64,000 nt of DNA from Nyssa sinensis (lineage: Eukaryota; Streptophyta; Magnoliopsida; Cornales; Nyssaceae), in contig CM018038.1 in assembly GCA_008638375.1 (NCBI GenBank), positions 14,654,515 to 14,718,514 of the forward strand, read 5' to 3'. The position numbers and the translations under genes are program-made. Below, one piece after another: positions 47,301 through 59,225 of this stretch. A model generated the notes under the pieces. That model had not been told where the DNA came from, ran no database searches, and saw nothing but the letters and a program-made list of their open reading frames with translations. Every line of letters begins with the position of its first letter. The stretch's first letter is position 1.

Positions 47301-49887
47301 ATTTATCCTCAATTTAACTGGTGTTTTTTATAAATCATGATAAATTTTATAATTTTCCTTTTTTTTTTATAAGTTATTTTCATATTATTGGATTTGATTA
47401 TTAGATCATCTAGGCAAAAGAAAGATACAAGTGATCTTTCGGAATTGAACAAAATGGCTGTATTGACAATTAATTAATTTTTCAGAGAAGAATAATCTTA
47501 ATAAATTGATCCCATGCTCAAACCAATGATGTGATGCATCAACTTGCACACAGAGTTTAAATGCTTTTATGTTTTAGAGATCAGATATTAGATATAGAGA
47601 CAGAAAATAGGTCAAATTTATCTTGTGAAGAATTGTGTGTATATAATGTTATCTAGCTATCCAATAAAATTAAAATCTACCTGCTAATTAAGCATGCAGA
47701 CTTATCATAGGCTAAATCCTGCTGCTGACTGATGTTTGATCTGCCTGGCATGGTTCAGAAAGAGTGTAAATGGTTTATGTTTTAGAGATCTGATATTAGA
47801 TATAATGCTTTCTATTAGCTACTCAAAAAAAAAAAAAAATCTTCCCGCTAATTAAGCAGGCAGACTTATCTCAGGCTAAAGCCTGCTGCTGACTGATGTT
47901 TGATCTGCTGGGCATAGTCTTTTGTATTTTTTGTGTACACGTCTTTGTTGGGAGTTCATTTCCTCTGCCATCAATTCTCTTGCAATGTTCAAATTTATTT
48001 TGGTGGAGGTACCTACATATGAAATTTTCTTTAAGAGTTCAATTGAAAGATTATGGTAGCAATGTACCCTTGAAAAGGAAGAATGTGAATGATTGCATGA
48101 AAGTAAGCTCCAATAAAATAGTTAAATCACAACCCACAAGGGTTGCGATTTACCTATTTTGTGCGTGCATGATTGCCCCCGCAAATTTTGTGATGTGCAG
48201 TGCACCAGTTTCTTGCTCATTCATTCAAACTATACTACTACTTCAAAATTTAGAATTATGTTTTGATTTTTTTCATATTTCTTGGTCTCGTTTTCTTCTC
48301 TCTGTTCCAGACAAAGTTACAGGGTGCTACGAAACTAAAAAAGATCCTCCAGGATTCAAAAGAAAGTGTGGTAGAAGCAGACATAAGGAGTAGAATGCAA
48401 CCATTAAAAGACCAGCTGACGAACACAATAGGTCACCTCCACACTATCTTTGCAACCCACGTCTTCATTGCAATCTGTCGCGGTTACTGGGATCGTATGG
48501 GACAAGTAAGTTAATTGCATCCATAAATTATTGACTAGTACCACTCCACTTTATTTGTTTCTACCATCTTGAAAGTGTTTTTATTTTGTCACAGGATGTA
48601 CTGAACTTCTTGGAGAACAGGAAAGAAAATAGGTCGTGGTATAAAGGTTCACGAATTGCTGTGTCTGTAAGTATTGCACCTTTTTGAGCCCAAATTCTAG
48701 CCAATGGTACTTCCATTCTGAATTTTAGTAATCAGTCTACCAGCAGTATTCAGCATAACTAGTTTTCATTTTGGGAACCACTATTATGACAGCAGACCAT
48801 TTATAAAGTTTCATAGTAATGGGCTGCTGAGCTTCCTCTCTGCTTTGATTGTTTTATCGTTTCAATTAAAACTCCCTCACTGCAGGAGCATGCAAGATAC
48901 CAGTTGGGCCTAATTGTCGTTTTAGTGCCATAAGAGTAGGGGATTATCTGACCAGTGAAGATGACCTTGTTGGGCTGATCTTGAAAATTTTAGACTGTGT
49001 TTCTACCAGCAGTATTCAGCATAACTAGTTTTCATTTTGGGAACCACTATTATGACAGCAGACCATTTATAAAGTTTCATAGTAATGGGCTGCTGAGCTT
49101 CCTCTCTGCTTTGATTGTTTTATCGTTTCAATTAAAACTCCCTCACTGCAGGAGCATGCAAGATACCAGTTGGGCCTAATTGTCGTTTTAGTGCCATAAG
49201 AGTAGGGGATTATCTGACCAGTGAAGATGACCTTGTTGGGCTGATCTTGAAAATTTTAGACTGAAACACCAAGGAATATCTAAATTGAGGAGAAAATATT
49301 GTTTCACCTTTTTAGGTCTTTACGCATTGTACTATTTTGTGTAGTGACGGGAGACCCACATGTCCAGTTTGAATTTGGTACGAGGCTTTGTTGAGTTCTC
49401 CCCTAAATTTAGCCAGGATAATATTTTCCAGTAAGGTATACCTTGAGACTTTGTGATTGTCTCGATTTCATACTCCTATGGGAAATAAAACAAGCAACAA
49501 CTAAGGAGGAAGAATTGAGAAGAACACAAAATAAGCACACTAAGATCTTATTAAGATTCCAGGCTTGCTCTCGCTTGTCTTGAAGTTACAGAGGCCATCC
49601 CCTTATATAGGTAGAACTAACCAAACCATTAGGTAGAGATTACCTAACTTTCATTATACTATAATTTTATTTAGCTTTTCAACCAGACTTTCAAATCATA
49701 TTTGTGTGATTTGTTACCTCTCTGTAACTTGCAGATTCTGGATGATACCTTTGCATCTCAGATGCAGCAGCTGCTTGGCAATGCCCTTCAGGAGAAGGAC
49801 CTGGAGCCCCCAAGATCTATAATTGAAGTGCGTTCAATGCTTTGCAAAGAAGCTCCAAGTCACAAGGGTAACACATACTACTATTAG
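32166..49887 (+). CDS. At4g24610/At5g65440-like plant protein of unknown function, 22 exons
   Basis: Exons: 32166-32213, 32381-33016, 36304-36560, 36709-36780, 36894-37028, 38623-38741, 38833-39135, 39546-39633, 39737-39842, 39934-40047, 40757-40920, 41061-41181, 41394-41618, 41691-41881, 44614-44781, 44869-44974, 45526-45663, 46814-46975, 47063-47263, 48311-48505, 48595-48666 and 49735-49887. All have GT-AG borders and the frame closes at 1258 codons, so the protein is 1257 aa. It starts MFTEGLDNNALRWAREG. A disordered Ser/Asp-rich region follows (GFGLPPPSKFRSGHL, TDSEEEVYGGRYSLDSSP), then a long helical part (CVRLCLHAWAKQC, CIIRAPKIKLQSVRSYF, FIAICRGYWDRMGQ). It ends IIEVRSMLCKEAPSHKG. I recognise the conserved Arabidopsis pair At4g24610/At5g65440, whose role is not known to me; no signal peptide or clear membrane span is evident. 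Every junction keeps phase, so it is probably functional. Confidence 0.9.
33138..33307. repeat. Foldback element in intron 2
   Basis: The first arm (GAGTAATGTTTTATGGCCCA, then ATGTTCACCCATC and GGCATGATT) is mirrored by the second arm as its reverse complement with about 70 bases paired. The direct word ATAGAGTAATGTT occurs at both ends. It looks like a small MITE or a long RNA hairpin. Confidence 0.7.
33600..34100 (-). mobile_element. LINE (L1-type) 3' fragment in intron 2
   Basis: The minus strand reads NHFLFHCVATRDMWCMFSML then GVHSVMP, the zinc-binding tail found after plant L1 reverse transcriptases. A degenerate WKEWNRLAFEDVEM-like stretch follows. The fragment ends in a poly-A tract (poly-T on the plus strand at 33600-33614). 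Heavily 5'-truncated and broken by stops. Confidence 0.75.
34105..34440 (+). mobile_element. Probable second LINE 3' end, plus strand
   Basis: The sequence ends in TTGGGCCCCTTGTGTTTAATAC and a GATAAAAAAAA tail, like the 3' ends of plant L1 elements, and abuts the oppositely oriented LINE fragment. No coding domain is readable, so this is tentative. Confidence 0.4.
34604..35186. mobile_element. Non-autonomous hAT element in intron 2
   Basis: Ends are TTGGGGCTATAAATGAA and, inverted, TAGGGTTGCAAAATGAACC, with subterminal GAGCC/GAGCTCGAG words like those of the hAT relic at 1-2807. Flanking 8-bp duplications are TCCTCATG (34596-34603) and TTCTCATG (35187-35194), seven of eight identical. A LINE tail is nested inside it. 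Confidence 0.82.
34711..34930 (+). mobile_element. 5'-truncated LINE nested in the hAT element
   Basis: Ends with TTTATTAATAAAAAAAAC and is flanked by identical 11-bp copies of TGTTTATGTTT (34700-34710 and 34931-34941). These are the poly-A tail and target duplication of LINE retrotransposition. Removing it restores a continuous hAT sequence. Confidence 0.82.
42232..42539 (+). mobile_element. Miniature TRIM retrotransposon in intron 14
   Basis: Two short LTRs, 42232-42303 (72 bp) and 42464-42539 (76 bp), both start TGTTGAGAG and share GGAGCAATTGGTTGTCTAA before ending in ACA. The primer-binding motif TGGTATCGGAGC follows the first LTR at 42304, and a purine tract GTGAGGGGGAC precedes the second. 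No coding capacity. I could not find a clean 5-bp target duplication (CAATG on the left, ATCAA on the right). Confidence 0.8.
44321..44362 (+). repeat. (TC)n microsatellite in intron 14
   Basis: An uninterrupted run of about 20 TC units followed by T-rich sequence. The minus-strand open frame over it is low complexity. Confidence 0.95.
46480..46509 (+). mobile_element. Helitron 3' terminus in intron 17
   Basis: A perfect hairpin CACGTGC-AAT-GCACGTG (46480-46496) is followed eight bases later by CTAGT at 46505-46509, the standard 3' signature of plant Helitrons. The 5' TC end is not identified; the element would extend leftward inside the intron. The base after CTAGT is A rather than the usual T, so the flank has changed or the insertion is atypical. 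Confidence 0.65.
47640..47925 (+). repeat. Imperfect direct duplication in intron 19
   Basis: Two copies of a roughly 110-bp segment containing GCTAATTAAGCAKGCAGACTT, CTGCTGCTGACTGATGTTTG and TGTTTTAGAGATCWGATATT, with several substitutions and an A-run between them. An old local duplication without coding effect. Confidence 0.75.
48737..49263 (+). repeat. Perfect 261-bp tandem duplication in intron 21
   Basis: 48737-48997 and 49003-49263 appear identical from CTACCAGCAGTATTCAGC to AAAATTTTAGACTG, separated by five bases. Neither copy has recognisable coding content. Identity this high points to a very recent duplication or an assembly error. Confidence 0.9.
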
Positions 49888-51226
49888 ACCTAAGAGAAAT
49901 GCTACGGACACTCACAAGTGTCTGTAAAGGTGCTCTTAGACCTAATCTTGTATATGCCGTATGAATAGGAAGAGGGCATAGGTACATGAGAGAGACAGAG
50001 AGGGAGGGGGGGGGGGGTCGCATATAAGGGTATATTTGATAGGAATACGGGCTTAAAATACAGGAGATACAAGGTGTTTAGCAGATGTTCCTGTTGCTTA
50101 CCAAAATGCATTAAGAGTTTTGAAACCACAGTAAATGCCCATTTTGTAAAGAGAGCAAGCAATTTGGCAGCTCTGGGTTTGCATATCCCCTCTTAATTGA
50201 TGGTTTTTATCGTAATTTGTAATTTTGTTTCAAAAGTACAGAACGCTGAAAAGTTGACATCTGCATTTTTTTTATATAATATCCAGATTCAATATTTATG
50301 GCTATGCCTTTATGTGTTCAACCATTCTTGTTCATTTCTGTGGCACCTCGTAAGGAGACAGTAACATTTGGGCACTGGGCAAGGCTTTTGCACTCGAGGT
50401 TGAGGATATCATTTATTTTCATGCTTGCATGAATATAGTCAATGTAGTGAATTTTGTGTACTAGCAGAACTTGAATGCTCAATCAAAAGTGGATAAATTG
50501 GCCAAAGTGATGTTCTCTAGTCATTGCTCATTTTGCTTACGTATACTTGGTCTTTAGATATATCTGTCCAATTTTCTCTGAAGTATTTTGAGTGATTATG
50601 TATCATTACTACCTTCTAAGTCAAAGACAGACGCAAAAGATCATTGAAAGAATGCACAATCTCAATAATTATTCTCCTTCACACAAGATTTTGAAAAGCT
50701 TAATCCTATCGGTATCATTTTCGAAGATTCTTTTAAGCATTGCCTGGCGATCTTTGAATATAACATGTTTGACACATTTCATTTTGAAAATGATAGAAGG
50801 GCCCCCTTTCCTGTGACCATCCATCCCTCAATAAAGGAACAATGACAAGTCAAAATGTCAACGTTAACAGGAAACCCAGTCACATTCAGATGATGCCAAC
50901 AAACACACATCAAACAAGAGCACACTGCGCCCGCTCACTGATGAAAGTGCTGCACCGGAGGAATAAGCCTACCAAATATCACACTAGGGCAATCCTAAGT
51001 CCTAATCAATTGTAACCACACACACAAATGGTTTTAACTGAATAATATTTACAAGATTAAATTACGTCAGCGCAATCAATGGAGCAGTAGCAGCCAAAAA
51101 AAAAAAAAGAATGGAACATTATGTTACAAGATTTTATGGAACGCCAAGCTGCTTTGGCAGCACAAGCACAAATACAATACCCAAGAATCCCAAGCATCCA
51201 AATTTTCTACGAACAACACAAGCATA
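49888..51226. other. Convergent 3' regions of the two flanking genes
   Basis: Holds the 3' untranslated region of the plus-strand gene and, further right, that of the minus-strand gene. A purine tract with a G-run lies at 49990-50019. No other gene seen. Confidence 0.55.
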
Positions 51227-54200
51227 TTAGAAAAGTTTCGATATAACATGACATGAAGTCCAGAAAGCTGATGACGCAGCCCTTATCAGAGCTGGGTTTT
51301 GGTAAATCCTGTTTTGGCAAATACAGGAGATTCAAATCAGTAGAACTTTACAAGTGTTCTTAAATATTAAGTAAAAACATAATAGTCCAGAAAAAACAAC
51401 TGGGAAACTTAGTAAGAAATACAAAGGGCACATAATAAAATATATAAAAAAACCCAGAACTCTAGTGAGGCCTCGCAGCTCTCAGGCATGCACATTGTTG
51501 CTGCCAATAAATCTGCATTTGGTCACATTAAATATGTATTTACCTCTTCTTAAATTTTCTTTTACCCCATTTCCTTGACATTTTTTATGGATTGTAACAA
51601 GTCACTAACTACAAAGCTTAAATAAAATAAGATGCAGCATGTAGTTCAACTGCTATTTCAACACAAACATGAACACAGTCAATTTTTTGAACATTTTTTG
51701 GGGACTGAAACTGGAAAGAATGAGCGTAGTTGTTAGCTCTGGTATACCTAGCATGTCCAAGGGTCACTTATTTACAATATACTTATTACTTACTTAGTTG
51801 TCCAAAAAGAAAAAGAAATTTAGCAAGTGAGGTGAACAAAGCAGCAGCAATATTTGCTATGTTTACAATGAAGATGGCTGCTCCGGAGGTTACAAAGGAG
51901 TATCCCAACCACATATCTCAAAATCTGTGGCAGTAAGTAAAAACACGACAACTAAACAAAGCTCATGGGGCTTCAAGAATATTACAGGTTTTGGTGTATT
52001 GTACACAAACCTCAAATTCAACAATTTAGAACTTTTTTTCTCTCTCTTCGATTTTACTCTATTTCTAGTGCAATTTGTTTGTAAATTATGTAACATATTT
52101 ATTGCTAACATAGCAAGCTCAGTTTAATCATTAGATTTTGTCCCTCTGTTCAATCCTAAAATGTAAGGATAATACGAACAAAAGCGATATTCACGCTTTA
52201 AGGCTCCAGTTTTGGTGAATACAGCAGTTAAGGCTCAAATTATATAACAAGACAATGGATGTGATGAGTCCCAAATAATTGGGATAAGGCTTTGTTGAGT
52301 TGAGTTGAGTGAATGTGATGAGTCCTTAGCCCACACTGAAACCAAACACATCACATAACATGAAGGGAGAAAAACTATTAAAGCATTATAAGCCAAATCA
52401 TAAATAACCTACCCCATGGCTGTAGCCCCCCAAGATGCTACATTATAGAGGACTTTACTTCCATCCCATGCCTTTCGAAGCTTTCCCTTTTTCTTCTTAA
52501 CAGAGAATGTCTTGCTCAGGGCTGGAAGAAAGTTCAGAGAATGTCAAAACTCTTTTTCCCCAATCCATGCATCAGCAAAATTTTAGCTAGGTTTTCTTTT
52601 CCTTTTTTCTTTTACATTTTCTAATAACACCACAATGAAAAAACAATCAACTCACCTTCCTGGAGTTGATTAGGGGTCAAATCCTGCAAACAAAAAGTAA
52701 TGAATTAATCCCAAAGATTAGGTACTTAACATGTAAAATAAATATACAATCTACAAGGAATCTACAAACCATTAAAGATAATCAAACAAGATGCATTTTA
52801 AACACTACTGATCCCAAAAAAAAAAAAAGGAGATGCATTTTAAACACTACTGATCCCAAAAAAAAAAAAGGAGATGTATTTTAAACACTGAAAGAATATT
52901 ATTAGAAAATTCATCAAAATCACACATGTTAGCACATTTGCAAGCACATTGATGATGATGTTATCTCTTAGCCACTTGTTACAGGCAAGTATCTTCTCTC
53001 TGTGGATATTCCTCTGTTTAGATATAAGCTTTGGGTTGTCCTCTTATCTGTTTAATACTAAATTACCTGAAACTTTAACTTGTACTTAATACAAATGCAT
53101 GGGTTTTAATGTTTAAGAAAAAAGAGAAAAAAAAAAAAAAAGGAAGAATGAGTCACTTGGGGTTGTAGATAACAATATACTGTGTGTTTTGAACAAAAAA
53201 CCATTACTCGGCATTGGTCCCGCTAATGCATGGTGTCGGTGGTGGATTGGATACAGATTTAACCTTTATTGTTTTGCAAAATCATTACTTGCAGTCTCAA
53301 ACCCACTTTCTCAAGTTTGACAGCCTAAACTTTTACCGTTGCACTGAGGAATGGCCCATATGAGATTATGTTGGATGAATGGGAAAAAATGCTCAATCAG
53401 ATGAGAAGAGACTTTAGTTTCCAAGTTCCTTATGTAATTAGGTTGTACTCCCTAAACAGATAGCCCATGACAGCTAAGCTTTTGGCCTATATCAATCCAT
53501 CTATCTAATCTAATACAAAGAAGCCATACACAATTTAGGATGGAATTATTGCAGAGTGCAGACAATAGGACAAAAAACTTTCATCTTTGAGAGGGCGAAT
53601 TTGGGAGTGTGCCAATGCTTAATTGATATAAGAAGAGCTTAAAAATCTAAGCCAAGAATTCATTTTAAAAGACCCTGTCAAAGCAATTACTTAAACCCAT
53701 GAATGTTTGGGAATTTCTTTTCTTTTTTTTAAAAAAAAAAAAAAAAAACATTGCAAGGAATAATAAGAGAGACAGGCATTTTTCCATTAAGCCACCAAAG
53801 AAGAATCTGTGGTGGCTATGTCAACATATTGCCAACCAATAAGATCTTTTTTATTGTTTTCCCCTATTGTTAGGCACCAACCAGTAGCTGAAACTAGGGT
53901 TTATTGACTTAAGTTGACAAATAGGTGGTATAATAAAAAAAGACTAACATGTCTGAACAGTTAAAGCAAAGTAAAACCAATTTAAGTACAACACTTAACC
54001 ATTTTTTTAACAAACAATGAGGAGAAATTTCATGTACCTTCGTCTGTTTAAGGGATAATATATAAGCAGCCATGAAGCATGCAATCCCCTCGACTATATC
54101 TTCTTGCCTTACTAGAACATAGTCTTCTTGATCCAACTCAATATTTCCAGCCTCCCATAGATCATTTTCACTGACCATGTCCCAAGAGCTACCTTCTTCA

Positions 54201-55591
54201 GCTATATACATGGATTACGTTAGCAATTTTCACAAATTTCAACTCATATTGGAGGAAAAGGGGAGTGTTGGAGCAATAAAGAGAATATCCAAACTTGTCC
54301 AGGGTTTCAACTTTAAATGCAGAAAAGGAAGTGTCTCTGTTGTGTGTTAAACATTGTGCCGAAATCTGCATATGTATATGTACAATATACTAATAAAAGC
54401 ACAGAGGAACAGTTTTTGGTTGTGTACCAGCTATATTTTGTGGAACCGACATTGAAGCACTCTCTAGCTTTTCAAGGAAATCAGGGCATTCAACTCTAGA
54501 TTTAAGAAGATCACATAGCTGCAAAAAAGGGGGGAAATGCACAAGTTTCAAATTTCAAGTTGATGAGACATCAAAATGAACTGACCACAATCTTCTAGGG
54601 GAGTCATTTATACCACATCACATATTTCAATTTTGCACATTAAATATCAAAGGATATCATTTGATTGAAAGAAAGAGTAGGGATGATGAAGGCATCTTTC
54701 AGTCTGAGTAGAAGTACAAATCAACTGAATTTTCTATATAGCAAACCATTATGTGACCCACTAGAATGATAGAATCATACAAATAAAACACATCTGTGTG
54801 TCAAATTAAGAGCTGGGGGAGCATAATAATTGTCATAGGATATTAGAATATGTATTTTGTTTAAAACAAATCTGATGCTAGATGAGCATTGCAATATACA
54901 CCAAATTATGCTGCATTGACACGTGCCGAATTAGATACTTCAAAGATGCTGTGTGTTGAAGAGGGGGTTCTCTGCACCTGTGTAAAAATGTGGTAAAATA
55001 TTGAGCTCCAACCTAGTGCACTACGAGATTTTCCTTTTTCTTCAATCCAAAAGCAATATGACATTATGCTAACGTAAATAGATTTGTTTAGTTTTAAACA
55101 TACGAAACCCAAAGATTCGAAGACCTAATCGCTCAAATAATATGCCTCTGGTTGCTATGAAAAATCTAAAACATTCAAAATTAACCGAATTCAATCAATC
55201 CAAACAAGACCAAACAAACATATTCGGGACAAACCACCATAATCCAGCATAATCGAAGCCTAAACACAGCCCAAAACCACAATTCACCAACACAAATCCC
55301 AAATTCACAAAATTCCCTTACCTCATCGGTCTCCCTATCGCGGCACGGCGCCGACGAACCCTCACCGATCTCCTTTTCATCCGCTTCCCCACCATCGGCA
55401 TCACTGTCATCTTCGTCGTCATCTTCATCGACACATCCGTCGTTACCGAGCAATTCGATAGCTCTCTGACATTGCTGGAGCACGGCCTCCAAGGTTTTTC
55501 TCTTCACGCGAACCCGATCCTTCTCTGACTTAGCCCCCTCGATTCGGCCGCCGATGGATTTCGAACCTGAGACCTCGGCCTCGACCTCCAT
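51227..55591 (-). CDS. Plant protein of unknown function, 247 aa, six exons
   Basis: Exons in reading order: 55591-55322, 54518-54428, 54201-54038, 52683-52656, 52521-52413 and 51308-51227. All have GT-AG borders and together give 248 codons with the stop. The N-terminus has a basic stretch (RVRVKRKTLEAVLQQCQRAI) then a strongly acidic Asp/Glu run near residues 54-73. The middle (DLLKSRVECPDFLEKLE, QEDYVLVRQEDIVEGIACFM) is helical. A basic patch follows (FSVKKKKGKLRKAWDGSKV), and the C-terminus reads YNVASWGATAMGIYQNPAL then FWTSCHVISKLF, weakly hydrophobic and perhaps membrane-associated. I do not recognise a named family. The clean frame across tiny exons such as the 28-bp fourth one argues that it is functional. 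It converges with the At4g24610-like gene. Confidence 0.82.
52230..52325 (+). repeat. Possible retroposon 3' tail with (TTGAG)n
   Basis: ATTGGGATAAGGCTTTGTTG followed by repeated TTGAG pentamers resembles the 3' ends of small plant retroposons. It lies in an intron of the 247-aa gene. The rest of the element is not identified. Confidence 0.35.
52788..52888 (+). repeat. Short tandem repeat with A-runs
   Basis: Two and a half copies of a roughly 38-41-bp unit containing AGATGCATTTTAAACACTACTG and ATCCC plus an A-run, in intron DNA of the 247-aa gene. Confidence 0.85.
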
Positions 55592-55649
55592 GCCCTAATT
55601 ATATATATATATATATGTAGATAGATACAGATACAGTGAGACCCTCCTC

Positions 55650-56634
55650 TGTATGTGTTTGTATCTCTTCTGTATTAATCAAACCCTAGAGAAGATAGTG
55701 GTTTTGGAGTTTTGGTCCATCACGATGAGGTTGGAGTTTTGTAAAAGAGGAATAATTTTTGTTAGACATGTGATTGTATTATCGTACTTTTTTGGTAAGC
55801 TGGCTTCAGCCGCCTGCGTTTTGTTACATGCTTTGTTTGCTTTTTGGTGCCGCGAATTGTAATTGCTCCGTCGGAAGACACGGGTCAACAGTTTTGTCTG
55901 ATTGTCATTTGTAAATGCTTTTCCTTTCATTTTTGACCACTAATTATGTTTATTCTTTCTTTTACACAAGCACGTCATTAGAGACATTCTCAAGCACGTC
56001 ACTAATGTTTTCTTTTCAATAATACTGTATACTTATATTTCATTAAAAAAAAATAACAATCATATTATATATAATAAAATATTATTAAATAGATATATTA
56101 TCATTTCATTTTATATATCGTGTATCAGATTCGTTCAATAATTTTTTCATTATTATCATTCATTTCTTCAAGATTGTCTATCAAGTTATCACAATTTTAA
56201 GTTGATATTTGAAATTTTTCACCTCACTCGTGTAATTTTATTTTTAAACTTTTACTTTTTTTTTTTTTTGTCTGAACCATACAATTTATCTTTTCAAATG
56301 GCTCTTTTTAACATCAAATGTGAAAACTTAAAAGAATAACGAATTATTAAACACTAAAAAATTTTATCCAATGAAATATTTCTTTTCAAAAGATATTTTT
56401 GTTAAAAAAAAATAGTTTAAAAGCGTTTTTTTAAAATATATTTTTAAAAATTGCATGAGTCTAAACAATAATAAAAAAATACATGGGTGGAATAAAAAAT
56501 TTCTAGTATTCATCCAAGTCAATAAAAGAGTAATGCTACACTTTTTTAAGAAAAAATAAATTTTTATCCCAAATAATATGAAACTAAATTATTAAAAATA
56601 CTTTAAATCATGTAATTAATATGATTTTGGCACA
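55650..56634. other. AT-rich intergenic DNA
   Basis: Upstream flank of the minus-strand gene, with (TA)n at 55597. No recognised gene. Confidence 0.5.
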
Positions 56635-57419
56635 TTAATTGTAGAGATCTGAAAAATCAGAAAAAAAATTTTATTTTTGTCTGTAGGACACTATTCATGC
56701 ACTGTTTGTCGGTAGGGTGCTATACATGCATCATTAGGCATAAGTTATGTTTAGGAACATAATTTGAGTATACCATAGAAGAAAAATATGCTTAAAATGT
56801 TAAAATACACATCTTATGTGAATTTGAGCTTAATCATAAATAGTTTAAAAAATTGGACCAAAAGGACATCTCGGGTAGAACCTGCCACAGGCGAAAATAA
56901 ATTTTTTTTGAAAATTTTCATTGAAAATAATTTTAAGAACTTTGACTCAAATAAAATGTCGAATTGAAGCGTTTCAGAAAAGATTGTAGTGTAACGGGGT
57001 CCTGGATTCATTAAGGGCAAAAAGGTCATTTTGTCCCATTTGCCTCTTGATTATAAATACAGCACTTACTGTAAAAAAATGAGAGAAATGGTCTCGAAAA
57101 GCAGCAGTAGCCGCGCATGAGAGAAAAATGAAGAGAAAACTTAAGTTTTCAAATCTTCAAGCTTCCAAAACACACTTCTAGGCTTGGATTTTCACAAGAC
57201 TTCCTTCTAGGAAGTTGTTCCCTACGTCAAGGGCTACATTCTCACCGATTGGTTTGGCTGCACAGCCAACACAACTCCCTAGGGTTGAGAAAACTCTTTT
57301 AGGTATGATATTTTGTTAAGTAAGGAATATGATTAAGTTTAGGAGTATTTTATAAATTGATTGAATGATTTATATGTTTATTTGTTGTTATAAAATCACT
57401 TAAGATATAGTTACTTTGA

Positions 57420-57860
57420 AAACTTAGAGTTGGTTGTTTATGTACTTGTGTGTTCTTTGTATTCTTTGAGAATTTGGTAAAGTGATAAACATGAACCAGA
57501 ATTATATGTATAATTTATTGTATTCTAACTTATGTTCATGTAGACAAAATCTTGTAGTTGGAAATTTATAATTTATTCAAGGTGTTGGTGTTTTATGTAT
57601 TTTGTAATCTTATAGAATTTGTCAAAGTGATGAACATGTAACTTGTTTATATGTTCGATTCATTGCATTATAACTTATGTTCATGTAGAAAAACTCTTGT
57701 GGTTTGAGAGTTATGATTTATTTCATGTGTTGGTACTTTATGTAATTTATGATCTTTGAGAAATTGTTAAGGTTGTGAATGCGTAATGTGTTTATATGTG
57801 AAATTGATTAAATTACATGTTAGGTTCATGTAAATAAAGTTTTGTGATATAAAAGTTAAA
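57420..57860 (+). repeat. Degenerate ~130-bp tandem repeat inside the solo LTR
   Basis: Three to four imperfect copies of a unit with TTATGTTCATGTAGA, CTTGTGGTTTGAGAGTTATGA and GTGTTGGTRYTTTATGTA. Confidence 0.75.
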
Positions 57861-59034
57861 GTTGTTTTAAGTACATTATATTGTTTAAGGCATATACCAT
57901 GTGTTTGATGAAATACTTCATTGGAATTGCATAGAAAAATCAAGGCATGTTGGCATAGTGTGAATCATTAGAAACATGGCGTGAGTTGAGCACTTTGATG
58001 CTATGCATTATGAGGGTGTAGATCTTGTGGTAAAAAACTCAAAATTGGCCATTGGTACTCATTCCAATGGGGATGGACTATGAAGTGAGACATACGATTT
58101 GTACTTATTCCAATAGGGAAGGGCCGTGAAGTGAGACATGGGTATAGCATAGAGTTTGCATGGGTGTGTCATGCATATTGTTATTGCATTATATTGATGA
58201 ATTGGAATGCATGTAGAGTATAAATGTACGGTTGCATATGTCACGCTTTAAATCTTGTTCCTTGCATTAGCATTATGTCATACCAGCAGCTAAGCTGACC
58301 CCTTGTGGGATATCATATTACAGATGAGGCTCCCGGTACTTGAAGACTTGATGAAGTCTTGAAAGATGGAGGGGAGGTGGACCATGGAGAATATTTGGCC
58401 CTTGAGGCATATTTTGTGTGCATAAGGGCATAGGCCCTAAAACATGTATATTCCATTGTCAAAAGCTTGTATATTATGAACACTACGGGCAAGGCCCTAT
58501 AATTGTAATAAATATGAAATTAGTGACCTTTAAGTTCAAGTTCATGTGAATGTATGATGGATTGTATAATTAAATGATGTATATTTAATTTCTATAAGAT
58601 TGTCGCCATCGAGTAAGGATGGAATGTACAAACCTTTAATTGTATGATGTATTATGAATATTAGGTGAGAAAAATGCTTAGAAAATAAAAGAAACTAGGT
58701 TAAAATTTGTGAAATTAAAAGAGTCATTAGGTGTGTAAAATGCCCATGAATAAGTGAAAAAAAGTGACACAAAGTAAGGGTTAAAAGCCTTGAGGAAATA
58801 AACCAAAACTTGAAAAAATTAGCTGTAGTTGCTACAGTGTTTCTACAGAAAAAAAAGAAAGAAAAATTAGCTGCAGCCAGCTACAATGAAAATGCAGAAA
58901 CAGCCCAGGACAGCCCAGCCGCCCCCCACACGTGCCGCGTACGCCCACTGCCCTGCGCGCCTGCGCCTGCTGTCCAGTGCCATGCTGCCCTGCTGCTTGG
59001 CAGCCCTATGGGCACCAACCTGACAGCCCCTTGA

Positions 59035-59225
59035 CACCACCCCTTGGCCACCTTTTTGAGCCATGTTTGGCCACCCTTTTGGACTATGTTTGGGCATCCT
59101 TTTAGATCATGTTTGGCCAATCCTTAGGCCATGTTTGGCCATTATTTTGGGCCATGTTTGGCCATTCTTTTGGGCCATGTTTGCCCACCTTATAGGGCCA
59201 TGTTTGGCCACTTCCTTGGACCACT
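59035..59225 (+). repeat. ~27-bp tandem repeat inside the solo LTR
   Basis: About seven imperfect copies built on GGGCCATGTTTGGCCA with spacers, just after a GC-rich stretch (58917-59035) that stands out from the AT-rich LTR. The open frames on both strands here follow from the repeat. Confidence 0.85.
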
